This document shows positions 45,783 to 59,174 of a DNA stretch of 64,000 nt, piece after piece. This stretch comes from Cucumis sativus (taxonomy: Eukaryota > Streptophyta > Magnoliopsida > Cucurbitales > Cucurbitaceae). The first letter of the stretch is position 1. Each line of letters opens with the position of its first letter. The stretch covers positions 35,140,732-35,204,731 of the forward strand of contig NC_026657.2 of assembly GCF_000004075.3 (NCBI RefSeq). The letters run 5' to 3'. The notes below the pieces were generated by a model. The model did not search any database and was not told where the DNA came from. It was given only the letters and a program-made list of their open reading frames with translations. Made by a program: the position numbers and the translations under genes.

Positions 45783-48700
45783 GTCGTCTTTTTTTTTTCT
45801 TTTCTCTTTTAAATTTTTCTTTATGTTTGATGTTTTAAAATTTTGTATGAAATGATGGTATTTTATTTTACATTCAAGATCCTTGTATATATCAATCAAA
45901 GAACGGAAGACAAGATGCAATGAACCTAAAAGAGGATATGAGGATTGTGAACTTGGTGTGTGATATATTGTATAATCCACCTTCTCTCACTTCTACCTAC
46001 CTATGCACAAATTTGATAACTAAAATTTGTTTATTGTTCATAAGTCATTACATTAAATGGGTGTGGTGCAACGTTTCCTTCACCCACCAATCTAAACAAG
46101 AACTGGTCGTGGAAGAAACAAAATTTGATTTTTTTTTTTTTTTGTAGTCACATGTTACTTAAAAGTCTAAAACCCAAGAGTTATTTATAACGATCTAGAT
46201 GTTTTTTAGTCGTCCCATCATTGTAGTGTTGTTGAGCACCATTCAGAGTACCTATGATTTTTATGGTTAGAAGTAAATAAATGAAAATGAAAATATAAAA
46301 AAAAAATTATATTATGAATTCTTGTAAAGATAAGAAAAATTATTGATTTTTTATTGCAATTATTGTATGGGTCATGTTATCAAGTTCATAAAGGAGGTTT
46401 TGCATAATTCATATATCCATATCAAATAAATCTCTTGATGCAACTCTTCTTATTTACTACTGTGATATTAACATTAGCAAATATTGATTAATCAATGGTA
46501 GACTTTGCAATATTTATAATTTTTTAAAAATAATGTTATATACTTTCTAGTAAAATTGTTACCTATTATAATTTTATAATAGCATATTATTTAAGGGCCG
46601 GCTAGAAAAATAACAAAATATAAGGTTTTTTTTAATTTAAATTGATAAAATAACAAAATCAAAAAATATAGAGAAAAAACTACTACAAATGTCTTAAATG
46701 CTCGTACCTAAGTGAAAAACGTGCATCTCAAATATAATTATTCAACGAACGAGAAATACCCCACAATTAACTCAAACTCCAAAAAAACAATGATTACATC
46801 TATGCCCTAATTTTTAGCTAAGAACACAATCAAATCAATTAACACCTATCAAAATCCTGATTTTAGACTTATTTTTCCCCAAAAGTCTAAAATCATCACC
46901 ATTAAAGCTCCGTCTCCTTAAAACCTTTAAAATCTTTCTACATTTGACACATAACAAATGATTTGTTATTATTGATGCTTCATGGGTTTGGTTAAGCTTC
47001 TTTTCCAAACATTTTACATTCGAATCATCTCTAAGGTTGGTGCTCTTTTTAGTTTCATTTGTGATAAATTTTGTCATAACAGTCATTGATACTTCATTAT
47101 TGTTTTTAAATACTGAGATACAAATGAATAAACTCGTGAAAGGTAAATTATATTTAACTAGAAAAAATAAATAAATAACTAACTAAAGCTAACTTTTGAT
47201 TTTGCTATGAATACATCAACGGTATTATTTGATTTGGTCTTGTTATTAATAGTTATTATATGGTTGGTTGGTGTATTGTAGGATACAAAACAGTAATGAA
47301 TAGATAACCTCCAAATTAGTAATGTTTGCCATTTTCTTTCTTTCTAATTCTCTCGACCACATCATCCTTTTTTATTTTTAAATTTGTTCCCATTTTGTTG
47401 CTTACACTCCTATATAATTCCAATATTATGATTCTAAAAAAAAAACGTAATTAGCACTTTTTAATTTATTCTTATTTTGTTTTTTTCACTCATACTGCAA
47501 AATTGATTTGAAAGGGAGGGTTTTAAATATAAGATCTTCCCCTACGTCATAAATATTCGTCAAGAGTTTGTAAGAACTTTTGATACCCACTAGTAAGTTG
47601 TTGGGAGATAGAATAATAACTTCCAACGTTTGTTATACAATGTAGGGGGATTAATTATATTTCTAACCACTTAACTTTGGATGGTTATTTAGTGCATTGG
47701 AAGAGGCCTTTTTTTCTTCTTGCAATGATCTCGTTTTATTTGTAAATACCCCTATGTTATTATTGCTCAGATAAAGCTAATTCCTAATTCATTGACAAGT
47801 CCATTATGCATAAATTTTGTCACGAACAGATATAAACTATTACTATTTAAATTACCATCGATATCACAAGTGTGTTAAGCATTTCTTTATATCACTTTTA
47901 ATTCCCCAGAAGGCATTGTCTAGTCTTTTATATATAAGTTTGTGTGTAAATTAAAGCTCCAAATCCAACCAATTGTGTCAAATGACGAAAGGAGTTGTTG
48001 AGGAAACAATTCATCACTTTTGCAAATGAAAAGATAAACATGACCAAAGACACTCACATACAACACACACTAGCTTTGAGTTCCTATACACAACTGAGTA
48101 TAGCCAAATTGGAAGTAGTAGAGAATAATCAACATATGGAAGTGGAAATATATATGTTTAAATTAAAAGGTTCATGCACATGCAATAATAATATGCCATT
48201 TGGAATATATCCTTGACTCAAAATCTCTACTATGAAAGACTCATTACAACATATAAACTCCAACTTGATAATTGAAGAAGGCCAATATGATACTCATCAA
48301 TCATCACGCCTTCAATTGAAGTACTCATGATTTTACTTTGTTGGGTTGGATTGGGTGTATATAGAAAATGACAACTTTAGTTTAGATTTAAACTACTGTT
48401 TATAAATGGAAATAAAATGTCTTTTTCTTGGCGAATATGTCCCTTTTCCCCCTTTTGGTAGAAAGGTGAAGATGATAGAGTAGAAGTGCTTGTACCAATT
48501 TGAAGTTTCAACTTAACTATACATGTTTAGAGAATATATTATATGTACTTTCATAATATTATGAAGATTGATTGATATATATTGAATGAGTAACACACAA
48601 CGTTAATGGGTTATTAATTGATCCGTTTTCAACTAAATCAAAATATCTTATATCATCAACTTACTACTAATAAATCAACTACTCTATTTTTTTATATATT

Positions 48701-50711
48701 AAAAATCTTTTAAGATATTAATCGAGAAAACTATCATTTTTCATATAATTACACCAAACTTTATTAATTATTATTATAATTTTATAATTGACGTAACTTT
48801 GTAAACGTTGATTTATATAATTATATAGTTTTAGAGACATGAATAGAATATAGTCAAAATGTTTAATTTTGTGAGCTTTGATTTATGGAAACACACTATG
48901 AATTATATATATAACTAAAAATTCTAAAATAAAATGTACATTCCAAATTATCATTGCATGATGGAGATTAAGTCAAGACAGGAATTTTTTTTCTCTTTCA
49001 TAGATACTTAACATAAGAAATATATTCTGATGGAGATCAGTTTGGTTGCCAACTAATATATGAAAATGGTATGCGAATATATGCCCGAAAATGACATTTT
49101 GACTCGGCTGGGAGAGTTTCATATAAAATGCAACCATATAATATATCAAAATGTATATATTATTATTAATTATAATTTGGAGATAGGGTAAATTAATTTT
49201 TAATTGAATCGAATAGGGCATAGTTTAAAGATATGTTAATCATTAATATATAACAAAATTGTATAAATAAAAAAGAAAAAAAAAAGGTGCAAAAAAGTTA
49301 TGTGGGAACTAGGGAACCCATTTTTTGTGGCATTCACGAAAGAGAATATATTAGTTCTTGACTTAGAGAATCTAACCCTATAAAACATATACCATATTGT
49401 AAATATATATATATATATATCTTATGATCATCTTTTGGTGTGAAGTTCATATGGATTCTCATGTTCTCATTCTCTTTAACATGGAAGGAATATAATTTTT
49501 TTCTTCTTTCTAAAATATAAATTTTACCTAACTTTTTCCTCAACGAATAGCATTCCGTGGTCATTTCTTACTTTCTTTCTCAACTCTGCCACAATCCAAT
49601 GCTCTATAACTATTTTTTTTAGTTCTCAACAACCTGTGGGGTTGACCGAGAGTATATGCTTAAATCAGATTGGTCCTATATTACTATGTTATAATAGAAT
49701 TTTTGGACTAGATAAATTTTAATTCTGAAAATGTGTCATGTAGTTTAACTAATTAACTTAGAGTAATCTAAACTTTTAGTTTAATCAATAATTTTGATCG
49801 TGAACTTATATAAGTATTATAGTCATTATAACTCTCTAATAATAAGTTCTTGCTTCAAGTATTATATAAGCTTAATGAAATATAAAACATTGTATAAAAT
49901 TGATAAATTGATAAAAGAAACAACGTTAGATTTTTTTTTTTTTTTGTTAGAAGTTATGAAATTTGGGAATATTATTCAAAAGTTTGATTTGTACATTTGT
50001 CAAACTTATAATTTTTGTGCAAAATTTTATTTTATTAAAAAACAATGAGTTATGAACATTTTTACACGTTATTAGTTAAATTAGCAAAAATTGAATCAAG
50101 AGCTTAAAAATTGGAACGCTTATGTAAATTTAGAACTATAACATATGAAATTGAAAGTTTATGATTTTAAAAAATTGTTGCAACGCTGGACAAGTGTAAA
50201 GTCAAAAGTGATCATACTTTTTCTACCATTTTTTATATTAGGTTAGTGTGTTATTTGTTCTAATATCATATATATACACATTAGTTTACCGTTTCATTTC
50301 TAGACTATTTGATATGAAAACAATAGTAATAAGATGACATCAAAATGAAAGAGTTAGGGTTTTAATAAAGTTGATATTGGAGAATGAGATATAAGGGTTA
50401 GAGTAATTAAGTTTATAATTAATATATATTAATTTGAAATGGGGGACATAATTGATATCTTGTTGTGAGGAAATAAACAAGAAAGAAGTTAAGAATTAGT
50501 AAGTTGGGAAAAGGGAACCAAATCCTTGAACCTTTTTTTGTGTATATATTCCTCTATCCACATGCCACCACCTTACTGTTTGGGAATTCCTTGCTTTTCA
50601 ACTCTAAAGCCAAAAATTCTTAGATTCCTCCAAACTTAACTCCATATGTACATTTATTCTCTAAATTTATACAATAACATTATAATTATGATAATTAATT
50701 TAATTATTCAA

Positions 50712-50743
<32 letters not shown>

Positions 50744-53700
50744 GTCCTCTCCCTCTCTTGATTATCAATTTTCACCACCCCAATTAGGTTAATTTAATTA
50801 TTATATGTTTAGTACTATTTGGTGAATAGAATGATAGATAGGGCATATTTAGCTACAAAGATTGCGTTTAATTCCCGTGGGATCAGAACAGAACCTTATT
50901 CATCAGGATATTAGATTATCATATCATTTTAAAATTAGAATTGTATATAACTAAGAATAATTAAGAAGGGAAAAGAAGGAGAATAGGGAGATTTAATTAA
51001 GAGTTTTGAATTTCTTTATTTTTGAAGTGCATGTATGCATGTATAGATTCATACAGAAAAAGAAATAATAATTTGAAAAAGAAATCTACGAATCTGGAAA
51101 GCCGGCCAAGCAAGCCACGAGTCTGAATTCTATTTTATATATATCATTTTAAATTTTAGAAACTTAGAAATATAGAAAAAGAAAAGAAAAGGAAAGAAAA
51201 GAAAATTCATTGGTTGGAGGTCCCACTTGTGCCTTGTTGCATTTTGTGCCTTTGGATTCGACGGGGCCGCCTTCCTCTTTTTCTTACTATTTTCAACTAT
51301 TTCTCTACATTTCCCCCCCTCTTTTTTCTTCCTTATTTTCTTTTATTTATTGTTATGGATGATTTCAATTACACAAAATAAAATGGGATTTTTCAAAAAT
51401 ATATATAACATCGAAATAAAATAATTCGAAAAAATTTTGAAAACCGAAAAAAAATTATTGAGAGGTTGATTGGCGCTACCCAAATTAGCCAAATCTATAT
51501 GAAGATTTGGCTAACATCTTTTATACCCATTAGATTTTGTTCTAGCTATCATTAACACCTGAGAAAACGAAAAAACAATAAAAAAAAATTAAAAGGGAAA
51601 AAGAAACAATGAAAAAGAAAAGAAAAGGAAAAATTGAATATTTATAAATACAGAAAAATATTTATAAATATAAAAAATATAACCATTAATAATATAGAAG
51701 ATTGTAAGTAATATTGTTTATCGTAAATAGAGAATGAAAATTTGTGTTTATTTGTAAATATTTTGAAGGTTTTTTCTTATTTTGATTTAATTATATTTAT
51801 TATTAATATATATATTTTCTTTATAGGCTGAATAAGTACCAAACTTACTGAAGCAGACAAAACAGAACCGATTCCTTTATTCCATATTCCTTCCTTTCTT
51901 TCTTTTTTGTTCCGTCTCTCTCTCCTATGTATCTAATCTTACACTCCCAGTTCTGGGTGCTTTTGGTCTTCCTACGAATCTTCTTCTAAATTCTCGGACG
52001 ATGGTCTTCTGTGTTCTTCCCTTTCTTTGCTTCACGTCGTCCCAATGCCCCAGCTTTGCTGCTTTCTATATTTGTCTTAATGTATCAGCTTAAGTTTTCT
52101 GTCTACGGATGGTTTTGACATGATATCGTATACTACGAGGTGCTGTTCAAATCACTACAATATAGTATATACCAGCTTTTGTAATTCATACAAGTAGTAC
52201 TATAATACTTTACAAATGCAAATCCTGATCATGATATCTCTTTTGATAACCATATTTAGTATTCTTTTTTCTAAAACAGAACCTTATAAACACTCTTTCT
52301 CTTATACACGTATTTTGATTTGTTGTCTATTTATTTTATGAAAGACAAATAGCTTAAGTTATTTAACAACTTCTTAACCCTTATTTTAGGTTAGGTTGTA
52401 GTCATTTAATAACATAAAAAGCAATAGATTTCAATGTACACCTCGCTTTAATACTAAGATTAGAACGAACGAAAGAGAAAAGAAATAAAATAACTTTTTT
52501 TACCTTGAATGTATTTTTGATATTTTTTCACAATATGTCATGTGAAAAGGATAATTGTACAATCTTTTTGTATCTTAATTTATGCTTGTATTGTAGCACC
52601 AAAAATATTAATAAATGCAAAAAGATTGTTATATAAAGAATAGGGATATATTATCTTAAACAAGCTTACCCTATTTGTACTAATACACAATAAGTCATAC
52701 ACTAAAATCTTGTCTTCCAATTTGTTAACAACTTCATGATCTAAATAGACCTTTAATTTAGTTTGTGAAGAAGAACCCTAATAGATGGACTAACTTTTTG
52801 AATTGGTTGTTCACTTAATAATTAACTTTACACCTATTATCCACCCATGTTTATAGAAATCAATAATATATATAAATATAGCTACTATAGAATAAAATGA
52901 AAATCGTTACACAACACTAAACGTTTATTTTCTTTTTTTGTTAAATAATATCTGAAGTGGATGATTTGGAGAACAACCTCTAATTTCTTAGTCAAGAATA
53001 TATATAGGAATATATATAGTTTGTATGTATGTATATATATTATATAGATATGTATGAAGATTTGACAACACATAAGAAAACTAAAACTAAGGGGGGAAAA
53101 ACTTGGATCCATTCGATATTTACAAATTAAGAATCTTAGATTGAAGGAATGGGGTTTGAAGAACGAAAGGGACAGTGGATTCCCTCTTAACCAAAAATTA
53201 AAAAGAACTCACAAAGTTCCTTGTCCTAATTCTGGGAATGGGATTCCAATTCCAATTCCTCTGAAAAAAAACGAATTTCTTTTTCTTTTTCATTTTCATT
53301 TTCTGCTTTTTTATTATATTTTCTCATTAGCTTCCTTCCTCTTTCTCAAATGGGATTGATTCTAAGCATCAAAATGAAAGCCCTCCTCTATTTTTCTCTA
53401 AATAAAAACATATTTCAAATGGGGTTTTTAATTTCATTCTCTTTTTAAAAAGGAAAATTATTGTGAATGGAAAAACTGTTAGAAAATATTTATAAAATAT
53501 AGCAAAATTTTAGATTCTATCAGTTTCAATTGTGAAATTTTGAGAAATTTTGTTGTGTTTTTGTGTTGTAAAATGTTCTTCTGAAAAAAAAAATTAAAAA
53601 GAAAGAAAAATAATTGGTTTTTTCTCTTTTTGTAGTTATTGTGTGTTTTGTAAAGATTATATTCCTTTGCTCAGTCGCTTTATAAGTTCTCCTTCCTTCC

Positions 53701-53859
53701 CCCATCCCTTTGATCTCTCACCACAAACCAAACACAATTGATCATCACACACAACCAAAGAAATAAATAAATTAGATAAGCAAAATCCAAACACCAAGTA
53801 CTTCAAGCTTCTTCTTCTTCTCCTTCCCTATCTTTGCCTTTTTTTGTACTTTTCATCAG
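45783..53859. other. Eight-kilobase AT-rich gene desert
   Basis: I find no supported gene between the polygalacturonase pseudogene and the MYB-CC gene. Open frames are short and low-complexity; the frame at 47086-46835 (minus, 83 codons) shows no family motif. The stretch is very AT-rich with simple repeats (TA runs near 49395 and 50719, T runs near 46128 and 49930). A TATA-like TTTATAAG near 53679 followed by a C/T-rich leader is a plausible promoter for the MYB-CC gene. Confidence 0.5.
50719..50743. repeat. (AT)n microsatellite
   Basis: About twelve AT units in intergenic DNA. Confidence 0.85.
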
Positions 53860-53894
53860 GTAATATTAACTTGTTATTTCTTTCTTTAGTTGTA

Positions 53895-53925
<31 letters not shown>

Positions 53926-53963
53926 TAAATAACAAAATAAAGAAACTGATGATGATGATACAG
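53860..53963 (+). other. Likely 5' UTR intron of the MYB-CC gene
   Basis: A donor (CATCAG|gtaata) at 53860 and an acceptor (gatacag|AAGGG) ending at 53963 bracket a 104 bp AT-rich stretch 14 bp before the start codon. Splicing would remove the only nearby upstream ATG cluster (atgatgatgata at 53949-53960). Inferred from splice-site consensus only. Confidence 0.55.
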
Positions 53964-53977
53964 AAGGGAAGATCAGA

Positions 53978-56656
53978 ATGTACCATCATCAACACAGAGG
54001 GAAGAGCATTCACTCATCAGAAAGGCATATGTTTTTACAAGGTGGTGGAAATGGGGGTGGAGGAGATTCAGGACTTGTTCTTTCAACTGATGCTAAGCCT
54101 AGGCTTAAATGGACTCCTGATTTGCATGACCGCTTTGTTGAAGCTGTTAATCAATTGGGAGGGGCTGACAGTAAGTTTCCCCCGGCCACTTTATTTCTTA
54201 AATCTTTATTCTTTATTCTTAATTTTTCTTGGGTTAGTTTTTCTTATTTTTTTTGTTTAATTTGTAGAGGCCACTCCTAAAACTGTGATGAAAATCATGG
54301 GCATTCCTGGACTTACTTTGTACCACTTGAAAAGCCATCTTCAGGTACATAATCTATTTAATTAAAATCTAATTTTGAATAAATACAAGTTTTCAAAAAC
54401 TGTTTTTCCAACTCTCATTTGGTAATTCCTTTTAGTTTTTCCTTTTTTTTTTTTTTAAATAAGTTTATTTTCTACATTAATTTCTTGCAATATTTTATAT
54501 ATTTCTTAGCCAAATTTCAAAACACAAAAAACAAATTCTTAAAAAACTTATGTTTTCATTTTTTTTCAAAAATCTGGCTTGCTTTACTATAGCATAGATA
54601 AAAAATAAATAACAAAAGCAAGGAATCTAAGAGAGGGTAAGGTAAAAGTGTTTATAAGCTTAATTATTAAGAATTAATTTCTTTTATAAAAAAATCCAAT
54701 AGTTACTAAATAGAGCCTCAGTTTTGAATTTTTGGCTTTTGATTTTGAAAACACACCTAAAATTTAGAATCATCTAATTAAAGAATAAAAATAATTATTC
54801 AAAGGGAACCAAAGCTTTTAAATTTATTGGCGATTTGATTCAATGTATTGTATATATCTCTGTAATAGTGATCATGAGTTTGAATCGATAATTAATCTCC
54901 TTATAAATTAAGATAAGTATATAGTTTTACGATAATATAATTTATTATTTTTTAAATTTGGGATGCAGAAATACAGGCTAAGCAAGAATTTGCATGGACA
55001 AGCAAATGGTGGAAGTGGAACAAATAAAACTGGTAATTAATTAAGCAACCAAAAAAGGAGATCCATAGGCCATACATATTTAAAAATATTAAGAAAAGAA
55101 AAAGTAGTTTTAGTGGGTTTTATTTGATTTAATTCAGTTTTTATTATATGAATAACTGAAGTTGAAATAGGTACGGGTTGGCGTGTAGGAACAGTGGCGG
55201 TTTCCGTAGACCAAAGATTGGGAGAGGCAAATGGAGCAGCAGCAGCAGCTCGTACTAGCAATATTGTTGTCGGCCCTCAACCCACCTCCCAGTCCAACAA
55301 GTACTACACACCTCAATTTATTCATAATTTCCTTTTATCAATATGTGTTATTTATACAAAGATTTGATAGAGAGATATATGTTGCTTGGAGGGTGTAATG
55401 TAACTAATGAACAAACTCGGTTTTTAAAAATTTACCATTTCACTTTTACAACATTCGTTCATTGCCATGTTACACATCAGTAGTGTGTCTTTATTTATAA
55501 TTATATATACCCATTTTTCTTTTCCAGAAGCCTTCAAATAAGTGAAACAATACAGATGCAAATCGAAGTGCAGAAAAGGTTACACGAACAACTCGAGGTA
55601 TATATATACTTGATGTGTATATAAAGTTGTATTTACAATTATATACTCTATTCTCTACTTCATGATATATCTTATGTTGGCTCATATCGAATCTATAATC
55701 TGATCATACAAATGACCAATCACAGAGCTGATATCCCTAAAACTTAATTTATATTCGTATATATGTAATTTACAATTTTGACTGCAACAGTTAGAGGAAT
55801 GCTACATATATATATATATATATGCACATTATCAACTCTCTAACTACACCTCTAAATTTGTACTTCGATGATACTTTCTGATCTCTAATAAAATATGATC
55901 GTTCCTTTTGTCCATAAACATAGGAACATGCATATTGTTAATTTTAAACCATTTCCAAGTAGAGAAATTAACATAAAGTTTTACGTGATTGACTGACAGG
56001 TACAAAGGCATTTACAACTTAGAATAGAAGCACAAGGGAAGTATCTCCAAACAGTATTGGAGAAAGCACAAGAAACATTAGGAAGACAAAACTTAGGGAC
56101 AGTAGGACTTGAAGCAGCCAAAGTACAGCTTTCAGAATTAGTCTCTAAAGTCTCCACTCAATGTCTAACCGCAGCATTTCCAGAGCTACACAATCAAAGC
56201 CAAAGCCAAAGGGTTTGTGCTCAACAACAAAGCCAACCCCCTGACTGCTCAATGGACAGTTGCTTGACATCCAGCGAGGGGGGCTCCAAGGATCAACAAG
56301 CCCAACAACAACAACACGTCCTCCTCCACAACAGCCACTTGGCCCTCCGACCCTACGCAGACCGAGCCTCGTCAGGTGCTCCCGACCACAGCCTTCATGG
56401 GCTGTCCATGAGCATTGGACTGGTGCAAGGGGAGAAAGCAGGGCCGGAAGGGTACAATGGGTATTCGACATCGGAGGGTCAGAGATTGTTTGGGAGTAAA
56501 AGGACGAAGGATGCAGTAATGGAAAAGGAGACGGGGTTTAGATATAGAATGGATTTGAATAATGCTGGAGAGGATCAATTAATTAGTAGTAATAATAATA
56601 ATGATCATACGTCTTCTACTACTTGCAAGATGTTTGATCTTAATGGCTTTAGCTAA
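53978..56656 (+). CDS. MYB-CC (PHR1-like) transcription factor
   Basis: Six coding exons (53978-54170, 54268-54344, 54969-55032, 55171-55300, 55528-55597, 56000-56656) join in frame to 396 residues. Residues about 40-98 form the single MYB (GARP-type) domain: KPRLKWTPDLHDRFVEAVNQL, then PKTVMKIMGIPGLTLYHLKSH with the SHLQKYR signature split across exons 2 and 3. Exons 5 and 6 encode the MYB-CC coiled-coil domain (QMQIEVQKRLHEQLEVQRHL, LRIEAQGKYLQ). The C-terminal part is Gln/Ser-rich and ends MFDLNGFS, with DLN resembling an EAR-like repression motif. Overall this matches the PHL2/PHL3/UNE16 group, related to the phosphate-starvation regulator PHR1, which binds P1BS sites in the nucleus. A small Ala/Thr-rich insert (exon 4) separates MYB and CC domains. 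A role in phosphate signalling is inferred from family, not from this sequence. Confidence 0.93.
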
Positions 56657-59174
56657 CCATTGTTCGAACTTCTTCTTCTTCTTGTTATATATAAATATAT
56701 TTGGGAGTTATATATATATATATATATTGTGCCTTTGGGTATGGGTAATATGTTTGAGCGAGGGATTTTAAACTGATTAAAATGGTTGTTTCTAAAATCA
56801 TTTTGAAACATCTTTTTTAATGATTAGTGACCCATTTCAAGATGATTTTGTGTGTAATCAAAGTGACTTTAACCATTTTTAAAATCATTTTCATTGCATG
56901 CATTGAGTCTCGAAGGAGTTTTTGTTTACAACTCGTCCAAGTATTACTCATGTATAGAACAAAAAAAATTATGAATTCTCATATTCAACAAACAATTTGA
57001 CTTTTTAGAACCGTTGTTATTTGAAAGAGTCTTTTTAAGTATTTTTCGTGAAAAAAATGCAGCACTTGAATGAATTCTAATCAAGATGATGCACTCTATC
57101 TTTTTCTCTCTAATCACACATAAAAATTAAAATATTTTAAAGATAAGTAAGGTTTGGCATATCATAACTATATGATTGGTCAAGTGGTTAGCGGAATGCA
57201 TAGAAATAAGTTTAACAAATGATATGATTAATTTATTTTCAATTCTCTTTAGTTTGCTTGGCGCATAAGTGAAGAATATTACAACTACTCTTTTTTATAC
57301 TTGAAGGATAGGTTGTGACTTGTATTGAGAGGAGATTTGAATCACATATTTGAAATTATTGGTTAATTGTTTAACGAACAGTATAATCTATAGTTGATGG
57401 TTATGTTTATTTTCTATATAGCATAAAGTTGATAGTTTATGTTTAATTACTATCTAAACTTGTTTAACATGCATGTAGTTGTGCAAATAAAATGTGCAGT
57501 TTAGCATAAAGTTTTTCTTAATATTATTTATAGATCATTTTGTACGAAATTTCTATGCTATCCATCTAAAAGTGATCTATATCCATCTGAAGTGTGGATG
57601 TGTATGTGGAGTAATAATGTATCAGCTAGTTTATTAGATTAAATCCTAATATGTGATCTATTTAATAATTAAGACATGGATTCTTAATTTTGTATGGAGT
57701 ACTAAATGGATAGAGACTCATTTCTTAGTTGACCATGATTTAATAACAATTCTAATTGGACTATCATATAAGAGACTTTAAGGCTATAGTACCCAATATG
57801 CAAAAACAACACACATTGCTCATCCCAAATCACATCTAAATTAATAGATTCACTAAAAGTCTTTCGAGTTTTGGTTGAGGAAGACAATTGCATCTTACAG
57901 TTATCACGATCATGAATTTCTTAATGGAAACCAATACGTCAATTATTTGGGAGGGTTAAATTTATTCCTTGTTGATTTAAAACAATTATGTTAACATTGA
58001 ACACTTAAATATGTTCTCAACCATACATTTGAAAATTTTAATTATATGTACGGATAATTAGTTATTGTGATATGAAATATTAATTTTCTTTTTAGTCATT
58101 ATAGGATTCAGGAGGAAATGAACATATTCTAATGTTTAGTTTTCATTTGAATTTATTGATTAAGAAAAGTATTTAATTGAGATTCAAATAAGTAAATGGA
58201 GAATAATTCTCAACCATACCAAAATTTTCTGAGAGAATCCCTTAGTTTGATCCAAGAAATTCAAATCATGGAGAAATTTTTGAGCGACAAAAAGGGTCAA
58301 TAGAGATGAGAAGGATGAGAGAGGTATCTGATCAGTGCGCACCTCATGGATAACATTCCTAATTCTCTCATCTTCAGATCTCTTCCTCTATTATGGTTAT
58401 CTCATCTTTCTTAAATGTCCATGGGGTAAGATTTTACATATTTTGTCATCTATTCTGGGTTTTCTTTTCTCATCTTTCTCTGATGGCCAATTTCTTCCTT
58501 TCTTTACATTTATTTTGAGTATAATATTGGTTGAATTGAATGTATCTGGATTTGAATTCCTTTTGCATTGTGCTTCTGCAGGGATCTCATCTCACAATAT
58601 CTAGACAAATTTGATGGTATCTTACCATTTTTCATCTCACAATATTTTGATGGTAATTTTGTATTTTATCGTGATGAATAGGCTTGTTCAAGAGACAGTT
58701 TGGTAAGAGATTAGATCATGTCAATAGCTGAGACTTCCTTAGACCTCCTGCCTAATAAATAAATTAGCAGTTGGAATATTGAATGAAGCTTCTATGCAAG
58801 AAAATTCTCAAGGGATGAAGAATTAGCAAAGGTGGTTTTCAGTATGATATTTGATATTCAACAACGTTCACAAGTTTCTTCATTGGTTTCACACCAATTT
58901 ACTAGTTACAATCTTATAGAGATATTTAACTAATAATCTTGCAGAGAAGCTTTATACAGCCATGTACAGAACGCAACTGAATATAGAATCGATTGATCAC
59001 ACAGCTAGCTGCTGATGTTCTAAAGAATCAGCAGGCTGGGATCCAAGCCACCAAAAGTAAAAAAGAAAGAAGAAACAAACCCTACTATTTCATTGGGTCT
59101 CGATAATATAGGACCCTTGAACCTTTACAACCAAAAGCACTCATGCTAAGTACAGAATATGGGTGGGGTCGGCT
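56657..59174. other. Convergent intergenic region (MYB-CC / ACHT)
   Basis: The 3' ends of the MYB-CC gene (+) and thioredoxin gene (-) face each other across 2.5 kb. TA repeats near 56709-56730 lie just after the MYB-CC stop codon. A plus-strand frame of 89 codons at 58335-58604 is hydrophobic and unrecognised; I do not call it a gene. Confidence 0.5.

Noticed and set aside
46835..47086. Minus-strand frame of 83 codons (MTVMTKFITNETKK start)
   Set aside because: No recognisable motif, no splice or promoter context, and composition does not stand out from the AT-rich surroundings.
53844..54260. 138-codon frame across the first MYB-CC exon
   Set aside because: It reads through the likely 5' UTR intron and the first coding intron in a different frame from the MYB domain.
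56145..56471. Minus-strand frame of 108 codons within the last MYB-CC exon
   Set aside because: Antisense shadow of the coding exon; the sense frame continues the MYB-CC protein.
58335..58604. Hydrophobic plus-strand frame of 89 codons
   Set aside because: Hydrophobicity follows from T-rich DNA; no homology recognised and no supporting gene structure.
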